Shown here in pieces: positions 25,129-36,240 of a stretch of 64,000 nt of DNA. The stretch is from the NCBI RefSeq assembly GCF_000003815.2, contig NW_023365795.1:71283-135282 (forward strand), in the 5' to 3' direction. Positions within the stretch are counted from its first letter, which is position 1. Every line of letters begins with the position of its first letter. The position numbers and the translations under genes were made by a program. The DNA comes from Branchiostoma floridae. Lineage: Eukaryota > Chordata > Leptocardii > Amphioxiformes > Branchiostomatidae. The notes below the pieces were generated by a model. It saw nothing but the letters and a program-made list of their open reading frames with translations. It searched no databases and had not been told where the DNA came from.

Positions 25129-25280
25129 TACAGTAAATTCATTTATTTTTGTGTTTTAACGTTTACAATTGAAACAATTCTGTACTACAGTAGGAATACA
25201 ATACACATATTCATGATGTCATAATATCCAAGAGATCACCACAAAAATAAAATTAGCATGGAAATTTCAAGATTTACAGT
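25129..25280. mobile_element. MITE-like element with ACTGTAAAT ends
   Basis: Left TACAGTAAATTCATTTATTT, right end reversed ACTGTAAATCTTGAAATTTC. Both arms contain an ATTTTTGTG word. Same family as 19310-19671 and 45729-45919. Confidence 0.55.
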
Positions 25281-25284
25281 CAGT

Positions 25285-25500
25285 CAATGCCAGATGTGCT
25301 GACAGCAGAGGGTAGCAACTGCGACGATAAAACTGCTGCAAATATTTCATTACTTACAATACCTCCCTACTGTCGCAGAACATTGAACCACAGCACCAGG
25401 GGGCCGTGTTTTTGTGCCAGGAGTATACCATCTGCTCCTAATTTACTGCGCAGAATTACAAAACAGATTTTACCACCAGGGTTTCCACACTCAAGTACTT
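25285..25500. other. GC-richer island with a CTCF-like word
   Basis: More balanced in composition than its flanks. It carries GCACCAGGGGGC at 25393-25404, one base off the CTCF core CCASYAGRKGGC. The 71-codon ORF across it (25287-25502) is not recognisable. Confidence 0.3.
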
Positions 25501-26156
25501 AAGAACAGATTGCTGGAGGACAGAGACTGACTCAGCAATGGGTTCTATGCTGTGTGATGCATTAGCATTGTCTCTGTGAGATCTGGGAAAGCTGCTATCA
25601 GAAACAGCGCCATTCCCAACCTGCCCCAGACATAGGAGGCTTAAGAAATCATCTCAAGTTGCTAGGATGGGACATGATACGGTGATGTCCCTGGGCATAC
25701 AACATAGCCATAGTGTAATGTAGACAGCCATGTAACACCTGTAACTCACATTTAGATTCCAGGTAATGCACAAAGCTGTAGTCGATGATATATTTTCTTT
25801 TGTTTGGGAGTTGAACCAACACTCCAGGATCAACCTTGCTTGTAATGGTATACTTCTTTACACATTTTTCTGCAAATTCACCAAACATTGGTCCTTTTGC
25901 ACAGGATAGATTTTCATCATCTTAATACAATACAGTAGTTCTAAACCATGTAGCTGTAGCTGCAACTGCATATGTTGACAAAAGTTTTTATTCAACCAAT
26001 ACTCTTCTGTCTGAGCATGATGTATCATGTTTCCTTCAAACCCAGCATTTGTCATTCACACCTTCATGACCATATAAAGAATTTTTCAGTGTGGAGGTTT
26101 GGAGAATTTTTAAAAATTGTGTATTCTAAGGCTCTTTGAAGGGGAAAATTACTGTC

Positions 26157-26262
26157 AGACAGGTCACAGCTGCAGCCCGTGGCAATGGGTGACCTAGTAC
26201 CATCCATGGTCAATATGAGTTTTACTCTTGTAAAAGAATCTGCTTCCCTGGGTAAGTGGGCA
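26157..26262. repeat. dispersed repeat, related to 52772-52880
   Basis: Shares AGGTCACAG, CATGGTCAAT/CCTGGTCAAT, and AGAATCTGCTTCCCTGGGTA (26235-26254), matched at 52857-52876 with one change. Same orientation in both copies. In both cases a GGTACC-type MITE follows. Confidence 0.75.
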
Positions 26263-26275
26263 TATGGCTGAAGAA

Positions 26276-26443
26276 TAGGGTGGTGGGTACCAGTATGGTG
26301 TACCAGGACAAAATCGTTTATTCTTGTTGGACTAGTCCAGAAAAAACAGACCTGAAAAAAATCAATGGAGCAGATGTTGGACCGATCTTCTGGACCTAGA
26401 CCGTACCTGTACTTAAATTTCCTGTACCTGTACCCACCCCTTA
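26276..26443. mobile_element. MITE with GGTGGGTACCAG ends (168 bp)
   Basis: Left TAGGGTGGTGGGTACCAG; right end reversed TAAGGGGTGGGTACAGGTA. The inside contains AAAACAGACCTGAAAAA and CAGATGTTGGACC, shared with the longer copy at 53356-53846. The 127-codon minus-strand ORF here is a product of the repeat. Confidence 0.75.
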
Positions 26444-27540
26444 CCACTGGTATTTTACACTCTGAGACTAAATCTGGCTCTAAGAAGGGCTTACATTATC
26501 AGTCAGAATCCACATCAACTCTACCCTTGATAACTGTTGTCTGAGTCTGTAGCTGTGTAATCTATACCAACAGCTTGTAGCAGAGGCTGATTTCTACACT
26601 TTATCTTCCCAATGCCTTGCCATTTTCTTATGGAGCACCGCCAATTCAAAGAGAGGGTGCTCAGCCCAAATCCCCGTCTTCACTCCTTATTGATTAGCTC
26701 AAAATGTTTTAGGTCTACAGAGCCTCAAGCCAAAAATGTTTGTACAATTTTCTGGCCGGTTACCTTGTATTGATTCCATTGCTGACCATGTTTTCCACGA
26801 CAGGCTACCTCTAATAAGTATTGATTCTTGCAGCTTGCAGTTATTAGCAAATTCTATACATAAAATCAGGCTGTATATCTAATATCACCTGGGGTACCAT
26901 TCAGCCTATAGGGTATGGTAATGCCAAGAGTGAAGTATGTGAAATAGTGAATCAGATGTATTGAAAACACTTCTGTAGGAATGGCCCATGAAGAAATTGG
27001 GGAGGGGGTATAAAGGAGAAAAAGATAGCAAACCCCCAAATAACAGTAATCATCTTAAGTTCCCTTTTCCTAATTCTAAATTGATGAATTAAAACAAAAG
27101 GATTCATAACAAATAGATTCTTTCATCCAAACCATCTTTTTCTTGCTTGTCAGTGGCAACATCCCAGCAGTCTTTTTCACTGATCTTCTGTCATTCATAT
27201 ACATTAAAGACTGAATCAATATCCACCCATTTGTGTCCAAACTCCTGTGCAGAAATCTTCAAAGATTCAGTTGATCAAAGAGGCAATGTTATAGCAAAGC
27301 TATGGTGAACAGCAAGGCAGCGAAAATTACTATATCATAAGCAAGCTAACAGCTTTAATATTACCTTGTATTTATTCTGTGTTTATGGTCTGTTTCATGG
27401 ATCTGTATTAGTGGGGATCTGACGGAGGCTTATTAACCATTTAGGTCACCATCACACAAAGAGGTGGACCTACACAAGGATCTAGCTGATTAGCGCATGA
27501 GACAGACATAAAAGGTATACAGCCCTGTGAATAACGTCGA
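26444..27540. other. non-coding stretch
   Basis: I see no gene or clear repeat. Confidence 0.4.
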
Positions 27541-27770
27541 TGACAAAATAACTCTAGCCGCTAATCAACTGCAAGCCTCTCATCCGAACAGTGTGTCACA
27601 GATCTGCTGACTCGATCAATATGGAATGGGGGGAACGGTCGATATTCCATTTTCATTCGGGAGGGTAACGTCCCATTTGGGAAGAATCGACCGGTGGCTG
27701 TACATGTGACACTGCAATTCTGTGATAGTGGTTCACAGTTCCCTCCAGAGAAATGGGCTGTGATATACCA
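27541..27770. other. GC-richer island, candidate conserved non-coding element
   Basis: Balanced composition around CGGGAGGGTAACGTCCCATT and TTGGGAAGAATCGACC. Overlapping minus-strand ORFs of 91-96 codons have no family resemblance and no good splice borders. Possibly a regulatory element. Confidence 0.25.
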
Positions 27771-28099
27771 TACCACAAGCTGGGCAAAGATATGAAGCAT
27801 TTTATAAACCACAGAAATAAAATGGTAAGATTGTGATAAAGTTGAATGCATTTAGAATTTCTTCTTGTTTTTTGCCTTCCGGCAAAAAGCGTTTTACACT
27901 TTGTGGAATCCCAGTTTAACGCAAACATGGGAAATAAACATCTAAGCAGTACAAAACAGAGACAAAAACATCATTTTGATGGCATAATTTTGCATTATCA
28001 TATACATTTGCATAACAGCGACCAGTGGACTTTCGTTGTTCTTACCTAGAGTCATATCACTTAGATTTCAGCACCAGGGACAAGACCAATATGTTGCAT

Positions 28100-28330
28100 G
28101 TAAACATTAACATGTTGGGCCCAGAATCAAAGCTCCTGAGTTTAATTCTCTTACTTGCTCCTGATGTTGTGCCCTTTGGAAAATCACTTTACACTACCTT
28201 CCTCATTTTACTCAAGCAAAAATGAGCATCTCTAGCTGTGGCTCTGTCGTCCCTCGGGTAGGATGTTATATGGACATACTGTGCTTAAAGATTGCCACAC
28301 CTGGAGCAACTCTAAGTACCCACCACACTT
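28100..28330 (+). mobile_element. tRNA-derived SINE copy (plus orientation)
   Basis: Contains a tRNA B-box-like GAGTTTAATTCTC, then TTGTGCCCTTTGGAAAATCA, CTTTACACTACCTTCCTC and the conserved tail block GTCGTCCCTCGGGTAGGATG. This central block is one I associate with SINEs of marine invertebrates and lower deuterostomes. Related to the copy at 14728-14925. Confidence 0.7.
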
Positions 28331-28559
28331 ACTGAAAACCAAGTCTTTGGGTCTTCAAAAGGTACTATTAATGTCAATCATTCCACAAAATGTGATAAAT
28401 CAAAATAAACAAATGAAAATGAAAAAGCAAATCATACAAAAACAACATACTGTAAGTCTGTTGGGCAACAAGTTTGCCCTCTTTGTTCTCAAACAACTTT
28501 CCTGTCATGTTGCAACCAACTGAGAGGACAGTCGATATTCATTTCCACCAGTCTGAACA

Positions 28560-28760
28560 AATTCTTTCTTTCCTTTATTAACGACAGGACAATCAAACCA
28601 TCTGGGTTCTCTGTGGGAGAAATTGATCGGAACTAACGTCGAAATAATCCCATCTCGGCATCTCTCTCCTGGGGTGACAAACGGCGCAGCTTTGTGCGGA
28701 AGACTTAAGATGAACAGATGGGCTCGGACTCCGACTGATTTTCGATACAGATCTATAAAG
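28560..28760. other. GC-richer island, candidate conserved non-coding element
   Basis: A 112-codon minus-strand ORF (28505-28843) crosses this island but has no family resemblance and extends into AT-rich flanks without splice signals that I trust. Either a conserved non-coding element or an unrecognised exon. Confidence 0.25.
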
Positions 28761-28849
28761 GTATATACTGTCCCAAAGATAATGGGGAGGCAGTATTGAC
28801 TAGCTAAATCTTTCTCATAGTAATAAAGATTGTTTTTTGTCATTCACCT

Positions 28850-31800
28850 ACCATCATGTTGAAACAAAAACACAATTGTAACTGCCCCGGTGACGTAATA
28901 ACCTTGATACTTCTGCATTCTATTCAATTTGGGAAAAGCTTTGTTTGAATGAATCAAATTCCTAATGACAGTGTTCAGCTTCAAAGTATTTTAGATGCTG
29001 TTTGTATCAGTCCACATGACATTTGTGTAATTCTGCATTTTAAACACTGCTACATGAAGTTAAACTCAACAAGAATTCTGTCATTTGGATATCATTGAAT
29101 CTTTGCTGGATGGAAGGAGTCTGATTACTAGATATCAGGTGAAATTACATGCTGAGGCACCATCAGCGATGAACAACGTACGTAACACTAGGAGCGAGTA
29201 AATATGAAACCGAGGATCTTCTAATCAGGCTGTGGAGTGAATGTACACCATGGCCAGGGAATTGTTCAAGTAGTCTATGTGTGTGACTTATGTTGCAGAT
29301 AATTGTGAATAATGTGAGAAATAAAAAGTGACAGGACTGTCTGAATATGAATATATCATCCATTACTGATGCTGCATATTGCAATATTGTCAGTGCTGTG
29401 TTCCTTTAGTCTTGGAATTACAAGACACTCAAGACAGAAACGCTAAAAACAATACTTTACTCCCCAAATGGCTGTTTATTATGCAAACAGGAATGACAAC
29501 CAGAAACCATAAGAATAAAATTTAGATTCTCATTCATTAACTTGGATGTTATTGATCTCCACAGGAAATGAAAGACTGGTCCTCATCTGTTGCATTGTGG
29601 GTTCATTTGGTATGATAAAGAAAACATGAACCCGGCGACAGGTCAGAATGGAGATTTATGTTTGTACTTCGACATCCTTCAGTTCCCATGTGACCTTTGA
29701 CCTCAATTTTGTTTGAAGCTGATTGGTAGATTTTCATGGTGATTTGTAAAAGTCAGATGTGAGGAGCTTGGTCCTTATAGAGACATCTATGGGACAGTTA
29801 AAGGAGAGCTTAAAAAAAATACAATGTTATTCAAGATTCTGAACAAACACAGGGTCACGTTATATCTAAAAGGACAAGGGTAATTTGGAAATCTAATTAA
29901 CTTTACTGGTGAATATTGCTTTAATGGTAAAAATAATGGGAGAAATAAATATGCCGTGAGATGGGGAGGACTCTCTCAATTGGCATACAAATGTTAACTA
30001 CACTTGAAGAGTAACAACATTTGAACATAAATCTTTTCAAAATTCTCACTGCATGTGTGTGTTGCCAAATACCAAATGAGGTGTGTTAACACTATATTTT
30101 TGTTGTCCTCCTTTTATTTTCAATTCATTTTGACAATTTTTTTCAGTTTACTCCTAAGAAATTTTCAAAAAGCTCCCCAAAATACTGACAGTCAAGAACA
30201 GGCTAAGACATCTATTCCATGGGCCAGGACCCAAATTTCACATATTGATACCCTCTAAGGTGGCAAATTCTCTCTGTGATTCTTGAATAGTAAGATCTAT
30301 GGTATACATTTTGATGTGATAGCTTTTCTGGTATGTTAGCTTTATACTGACTATCAGCCTCCAAATCTATCCCATTCTAAATGATTCAGGGATTTCATGT
30401 CACATGGACTAATCGGACTAATGACCAAGATGAAAACATAACCTTGAAAGCTGAGCAACCATCATGATCCTGTGGCATCAATGCCGCACATCAATCCTTA
30501 GTCTCGCACCACAAGCTAATTATGTGTTTAATGCAAGGGTAGAAAGTGTAATCCATCACAGGGTCTTCCTATTCGAGATGAAAGCAGGGCTGAAAATATT
30601 TCCGGGCCCACCCTTGCCCTCCCGACGTGGTATAAGCGGTCCTGTGAGCACTGGCCCGTGAAATAAGATGAAGCTGAATCCAAGATCAGCCTGGATCAAT
30701 CAACCCAGTAAGAAGGGTCAAATGGATCTGGTTATCTTTCACACTTTTTAGTGCAGGGATTTAGAAGCCAAGGATTGGCAAAACAAATTTAATAATTTGT
30801 CAGATAGCTTACCTACAACAGTTGTAAATGCTGTAATTTTGTAGCAAGGGGAAAATGGAGTGTTTGTAGTTGTTTTATGTTCCCCGTTAAAACAATATGA
30901 TAGGCGGGCTGCAGATAGAACCAGCATTTTTGTGGTTAAGGGCACTGCAAAAACCATAAATATCAAACAAAACATGTCAACATTTCCCTTTAGCGTCAAT
31001 AATTACGGTTATAATGGGGAGGAAGAAGACAAGCTGGATGCCGGAGACAGACATTTAAGATGATAAGTAGTGGTAATGCATTGAAGATATTCAATATAGG
31101 AAAGTACAGTATTTGAGGGGCAAATAGCTTTTTCATCCAAACTCTGAGAGTTATCTTAGTTATCCTAGGGAAATCAGTGTACTGCATTTTCGAATACAGA
31201 ATAACTGGTTCAACAGACAGACATAGAAAGTGCCAACTCTCATTGAAACAAAGGAATAAAACAAAAGATGGTCATAAAAATCCTGTTGGGTGAAAACATT
31301 ATTGTGAGAGATATCTACATTTACTGTATACAAGATTCAATACTGACAGTTCATTCAATCCTGACAAAGTCTAAGCCACTGTCAAGACACTGTATTTGCT
31401 GAGTTCTGCATTCTTTGATTCTTGACAGTACTTGATTTAGACATATAAACTTGAATATATTCTTACATTTCTTTCTTCAAGGATGCCAAATTTTAACTTC
31501 TGGCACACTTTGCATTAAGATGTGTGTTTGTTTGGGTGGAGATCATGTAAATATAATGTCCCAGCCCTCCTATGGTTCAGGTTGCCCTCCAGCCTTACAG
31601 CGATCATACCCACAGTCAGGTTGTTACATCCGGTGATATAGAACACCATGTAATATTTTCTATGAACTTTGCAAACTTAACTTATACTGCACATTCATGT
31701 TATTTATGGTGTCACTGACAAAGGTGGGACAGGGTTTCCAATTTCCTGAATACTAATAGAATCCTCTGAATAGGGAGGACTTGTGTAACTTTTGTCATTA

Positions 31801-33030
31801 CTCAGCCCAACCAAATCATGGCTCACATTACAGCTTTCAGCTCTGCTATAGAAGAAATCCATTTCATTGCCATCTAGTATTACAGATACACATAAATCTG
31901 AATGACATTGTGTAATAGAAAGGTGTTACCAAAATGATCCTAACTCCTCTAGAGGACTTTTTTCATCTCCCCTAAGAATAATGTGCCAAATTCCTTTCTA
32001 AACCCATGTGGCAAATGAATTACCTTTAAAACTCAAGTGTTCAAACTTAATCAATCCCTAATTAAGCAAGCTAATTAAGAAATAGATTTTTCTAATGGCA
32101 TCAGTCTCAGGGGCCAAATAACACAAAGATGGCATCTGGTAGTGACATATGAATCTGGCATTTACATTTTGATGGCTAATCAAGCCATCGATAATGAGGT
32201 TATGCCAAAGGAAGCTGATGAACCAAGTGGTTTTGTTATGTAACACTTTACGGCCAGCTTAATATGACTTCAGAGATAAAATCAACACCATTTCATAGCT
32301 GAACTGGTGCAAGCTATGTATAGACCATGTTAAGTTTCGATTACATCATTCCAATTTGACTTCAACATTCTGTGGCCTTGTGGCTAGGACGGATGACTCA
32401 GAAACTAAAGCCTAAGATCCTGAATTTCAAAATATAGTACCTACTACACAGGTACTGATTGGACCCTGAAAATTTCAGCATTAAACCTAGTTTTGAAAAA
32501 AGACTGCATCACACAGAAATCAAAAGATGAGTAGGCCATTTCTGGCTTTATAATACAGCTAGTGTCTTACTATACGATTTTAGAGCTTTGCCAGTGGTCG
32601 AAGATCACCGAACACCATCAAATGGAATAGAATAAATTCTGGGTAGAAACAGCTTGCCAAACAAGAAGGTGAGCTTCAAAGGACATTTTTGGCAGGATCA
32701 CAGTCAGTGACTTCTCAGTTACTTCGCAATTTTAAAAGTCAATGGTTGCAGGTCACTGAGCCACATCAAATGTGATAGATTTTGGGGAAAAACTGTAATC
32801 CACTCACTAGCAATTTTTAACTTTGGTGACCCTCTAGCAAAAAACAATTTTGTTAATAGGTTGTCAACTGTATGACATTGGCCTTAGGCATGTAAAACCA
32901 GAGGTCCTCTGTTCAGTGTGCATTTCAAAAAGACCTGGATCCAGGAATCTCCCTAGAAAAGTAAACATGAAAGATAAAATTCGTCTCTTTCATTCCTGTC
33001 ATGCTCTTTAGCAAGATAAATTGGTTAATA
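28850..33030. other. non-coding stretch with scattered repeat fragments
   Basis: No supported gene. A small inverted repeat (ATTTCCGGGCCCA / TTTCACGGGCC reversed) lies near 30597-30664, and a tRNA-like SINE head (TGTGGCTAGGACGGATGACT) near 32379-32398. Confidence 0.4.
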
Positions 33031-33033
33031 TCC

Positions 33034-33036
<3 letters not shown>

Positions 33037-33072
<36 letters not shown>
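33037..33072. repeat. (TA)n microsatellite
   Basis: An uninterrupted run of TA dinucleotides. Confidence 0.97.
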
Positions 33073-33077
<5 letters not shown>

Positions 33078-33132
33078 GTTACAAAAGTTTTTGTTTCATT
33101 TCTCATGAGAACCTGAGGCCAGTCATTTTCAA

Positions 33133-33144
33133 GAAACTGAAACT
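33133..33144 (+). promoter_or_regulatory. ISRE/IRF-element-like motif
   Basis: GAAACTGAAACT is an exact match to the IRF/ISRE consensus GAAANNGAAACT. Vertebrate ADAR p150 is driven by an ISRE, which makes the position notable, but no promoter elements are seen beside it, and one chance match in a window this size is not improbable. Confidence 0.3.
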
Positions 33145-33438
33145 GTATCTGAATTTATCTGCTGGAACAATCAGCCCTTTGGTGTCACATACTGTAGTTT
33201 TGCGGGTATGCAGGGGTGGCTGGTTCCATTACTGCATATCATCTGTCACACCTTAGCTGTACAGACCTTATACCATGTGGCACCTACAATTTTGCAAAGC
33301 AAGGATTTTAGTCTCCCCTAAGGCCATAACACTTAATTTCCTTGGCTCTCAGACATTCAGAAGGAGGGCATGAGGAAAACAGAAGACTGGTTGGAAAACG
33401 CTTATCTGACTAGATTTACTCCTTCCAACTTTTTCTAC

Positions 33439-33794
33439 CATCAGGTCAGGGGTTTAGCCAGCGTCCGTTTTTCCGTCAATTGACGGAAATTTGCTGCGTC
33501 TGACGGAAAAATTTTAAAACCAATCCGTCAACCTTGACGGACAAAAATCCTTGGTGGAAGCTACAGGCGGCTTGGGGACACCGTCCACGGCCGTAAAAGC
33601 CACACACTGTTTGTTTTGCTATTGTTATGATTGTTGACAATGTGTGTCGGCGCCCTTTCGCATACGATAATCTCATTAAAACCCGTTTTTCAAGGTCTCA
33701 GTTCAGTCCTTCTAATCAATTTTTGCGGTTTTCGCAACAATTGTAATTGGCTGACGGAAAAAAAATTCGAGCTGGCTAAAGCCCTGCATCAGGT
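33439..33794. mobile_element. non-autonomous hAT-type MITE (340 bp) with 8-bp target duplication
   Basis: The element spans 33447-33786. Its ends are CAGGGGTTTAGCCAGC and, reversed, CAGGGCTTTAGCCAGC, one mismatch in 16. It is flanked by a perfect 8-bp duplication CATCAGGT at 33439-33446 and 33787-33794. Eight-base duplications with CAGGG ends identify the hAT superfamily. Subterminal CCGTCA/TGACGG words repeat several times inside, as expected for transposase sites. No transposase ORF. Confidence 0.92.
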
Positions 33795-36000
33795 ACTTTT
33801 CCCTCAGATTTGTAATGATAGAATTTCATCATTCTCTAAAATCCGATAACCCACAAATCAGGTTGCTCACAGTGGCCTAACCTTGAATATGTCAAAGATC
33901 CCCACATGCATATCCATAAGTGTAGGGGTGTGCCATGGTGTACAATGGCTCACACTAATCGTTTTCCTTGTATAAAATTGTCAGTGCAAAACAGATAAAT
34001 TTAGATATCTAGGCCCGGGATTTGAACCATTAACCTTATCATCCAGATTCAGGACTGCCCACCATTGAAAACACAAAGCTCTAAAACAGAATGGCTATTT
34101 TCAATCACCATTTCAGATCTGTGGTGAGATAGACATCAGGTGGCTGTCTGAAAGTGGTCCATGTGCCTCATCACATAGACACTGCATATGCATCACTCCT
34201 GAACCAGTCCTGAGTATGCATGAGTCTGTTTTAGGGCGACAGTTTTATCATACAGCACTTAAGGCTGCACTAATCTGATCCCACAGATATGGTGCACGTC
34301 TCTGTGTCATCCCTGAGATAAAACGGGAGTGAACCACTGACATGTAACAGTGCTCGGAGGGATACATTGTATGTGCTGCCCTAGAAGTAGACTAATCTAA
34401 TTAGCAGACTTAAGTGGATGGTACACGACAGTATAAATATGGTCAAAATAGTGCATCCCAGATTCAGGGCCAAAAAAGCATTCTGCTCTGGTACTTTTTG
34501 TACGTCCTTCTGTCAGAGGTCATGTGCTTCGATGTTAAGCCAGAAATCCTGTACATATGCTTGACGTTTACCATAAAAAGTATCTGTAAAGGCTCAATTG
34601 TAGTAACTTTGCTACATGTAGAGTAACTGAAGTAAATGTAAATATTGCTGAGAAGGTAGTAAATTTTCAAGCTTTGAATATCAATTGCTGTTGAATGTTT
34701 TACAACCCAACAGATTTAAAACATTTCTATTATCGCAATTTGAATTACATGTATGACGGTCAAGTTTTGATTGATTTTATTTGCTATACAATATCCAGAA
34801 CGGAAACAATAAAAAAATTGAGATTTCCTGATCATCTATTCATGGAGCCGGAAATAGAGCCACCTTCACTGACCTTACTGCAATTCCTGATGTAGTTCAT
34901 ATTGTCATTATGTAAGGCTACTGTTTAGAAGTCAAAGATCACTTGTATGAGGTTCTCATGAAAGATTTATCTTTGTACTTTTTTGTATTTTGATGTTCAT
35001 ATGCTGCAGGCAAATCCATTAATGCATGGATGAATTATTTAACCAAAATTACATAATATTGGTGGACAGAATTTGGCAATGTCATGCAATAGCTGTCAAA
35101 AGCAAAATGACATATTTCATAACATGCCTAGAAGAGACAGTTAAAATTTGTACAAAATTGAAAATCATTGTTTTGCTTTGATTTGAAGCATTCATCAGAC
35201 AACCATTGCTCATATAATCCTTGCTAGACATTGAAATTACTGTAACATAGTTTTATGTTTTCTGCAAAATAATGGGAATCATTTAGATGGTAAAAGTTAG
35301 AGAAATACTGCTTGTCATTTCAGAGGATTATGAAATATAGTCTTGCTACATTGTAATTACTATCATACCATGATATATGAGATAGATTCACTGTATGATG
35401 TTACCTCTTACAGATAAATCTGTCATTATACTTTTGAAATTATGGCTGGTTCAAGATTATGAAAGTAATATTTCTTTCAAACCTGCTTGCTATTTGAGTT
35501 CATTTTTCTTCCAAGCACCATGCTGTAAAGATGTGTCAGACTCTGATTTCCAAGGTGTAAATCTCAACATTTCCTATTCTACAAAGTGTATACCTGATTG
35601 CTATTCAGATAACAGTCTTACAATATTACAATCAATGGCAGTGTGGTGCTGCCATACACTTAATGAACAGGAGGGGTAATACAAACTTCCAGGTACCTTT
35701 GACCCAATCCTGTGTCATTAAGTGTAATTGGGTTAGCCATTCACAACATGGTATTTGTATTGACATGATAAATACATCTTTTAACAGCAAGAATCTTTCA
35801 GCAATTTCTTGCTGTTTTAAAAGATGTCAACAAAAGGGGATTTCAAGGGATCTGAGGGTGTAAAAAATATTCAGTTCATTGCTGTAAGGGCTTATTCTCC
35901 TTAAGATCCAGGATATATATCAAATGTGTCTGAACCAAACCAATGATAATAATACAATAGTAAGCTCTTTAACAGATCTATGGTTACTGTAAAAAATGTA
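33795..36000. other. non-coding stretch
   Basis: No gene supported. A tRNA-like word (GGATTTGAACCATTAACC, B-box on the minus strand) near 34018 looks like the head of a decayed SINE. Confidence 0.4.
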
Positions 36001-36013
36001 GTCACTGTCTTAC

Positions 36014-36239
36014 CTGTATGGTGGTTTGCATACCATCCATAGCACAGGAGAACAGGACAAGAACAGCACGCCATCAGCACAGGAACACCACAGCAACACC
36101 ACAGTGTTGGCACAGGAAACAGCAGAAGAGGCAGCAAGAGGAAAAAGAAACTTGAAGTTAGCAAGTCATTCTGAAGTAATTTATCAATTAGATTGACATC
36201 TTGATAATTGGGCAGGTGTACTCTAATAAGCATGTTCAC
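36014..36239 (-). other. Cys-rich hydrophobic ORF ending at a consensus donor, doubtful exon
   Basis: On the minus strand the stretch ends CCATACAG|GTAAGACA, an ideal donor. One frame is open and encodes a run such as FFFLLLPLLLFPVPTLWCCC followed by further Cys, which would be membrane-like. The DNA is low in complexity (CTGTGGTGTTGCTGTGGTGT) and I find no clear acceptor, so the protein character may be a by-product of sequence bias. Confidence 0.2.
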
Positions 36240-36240
36240 A

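Noticed and set aside
26064-26447. 127-codon minus-strand ORF
   Set aside because: Covers a MITE and a dispersed repeat.
32371-34060. tRNA-like words (near 32379 and 34018)
   Set aside because: Only one box each and no cloverleaf; more likely SINE heads than tRNA genes.
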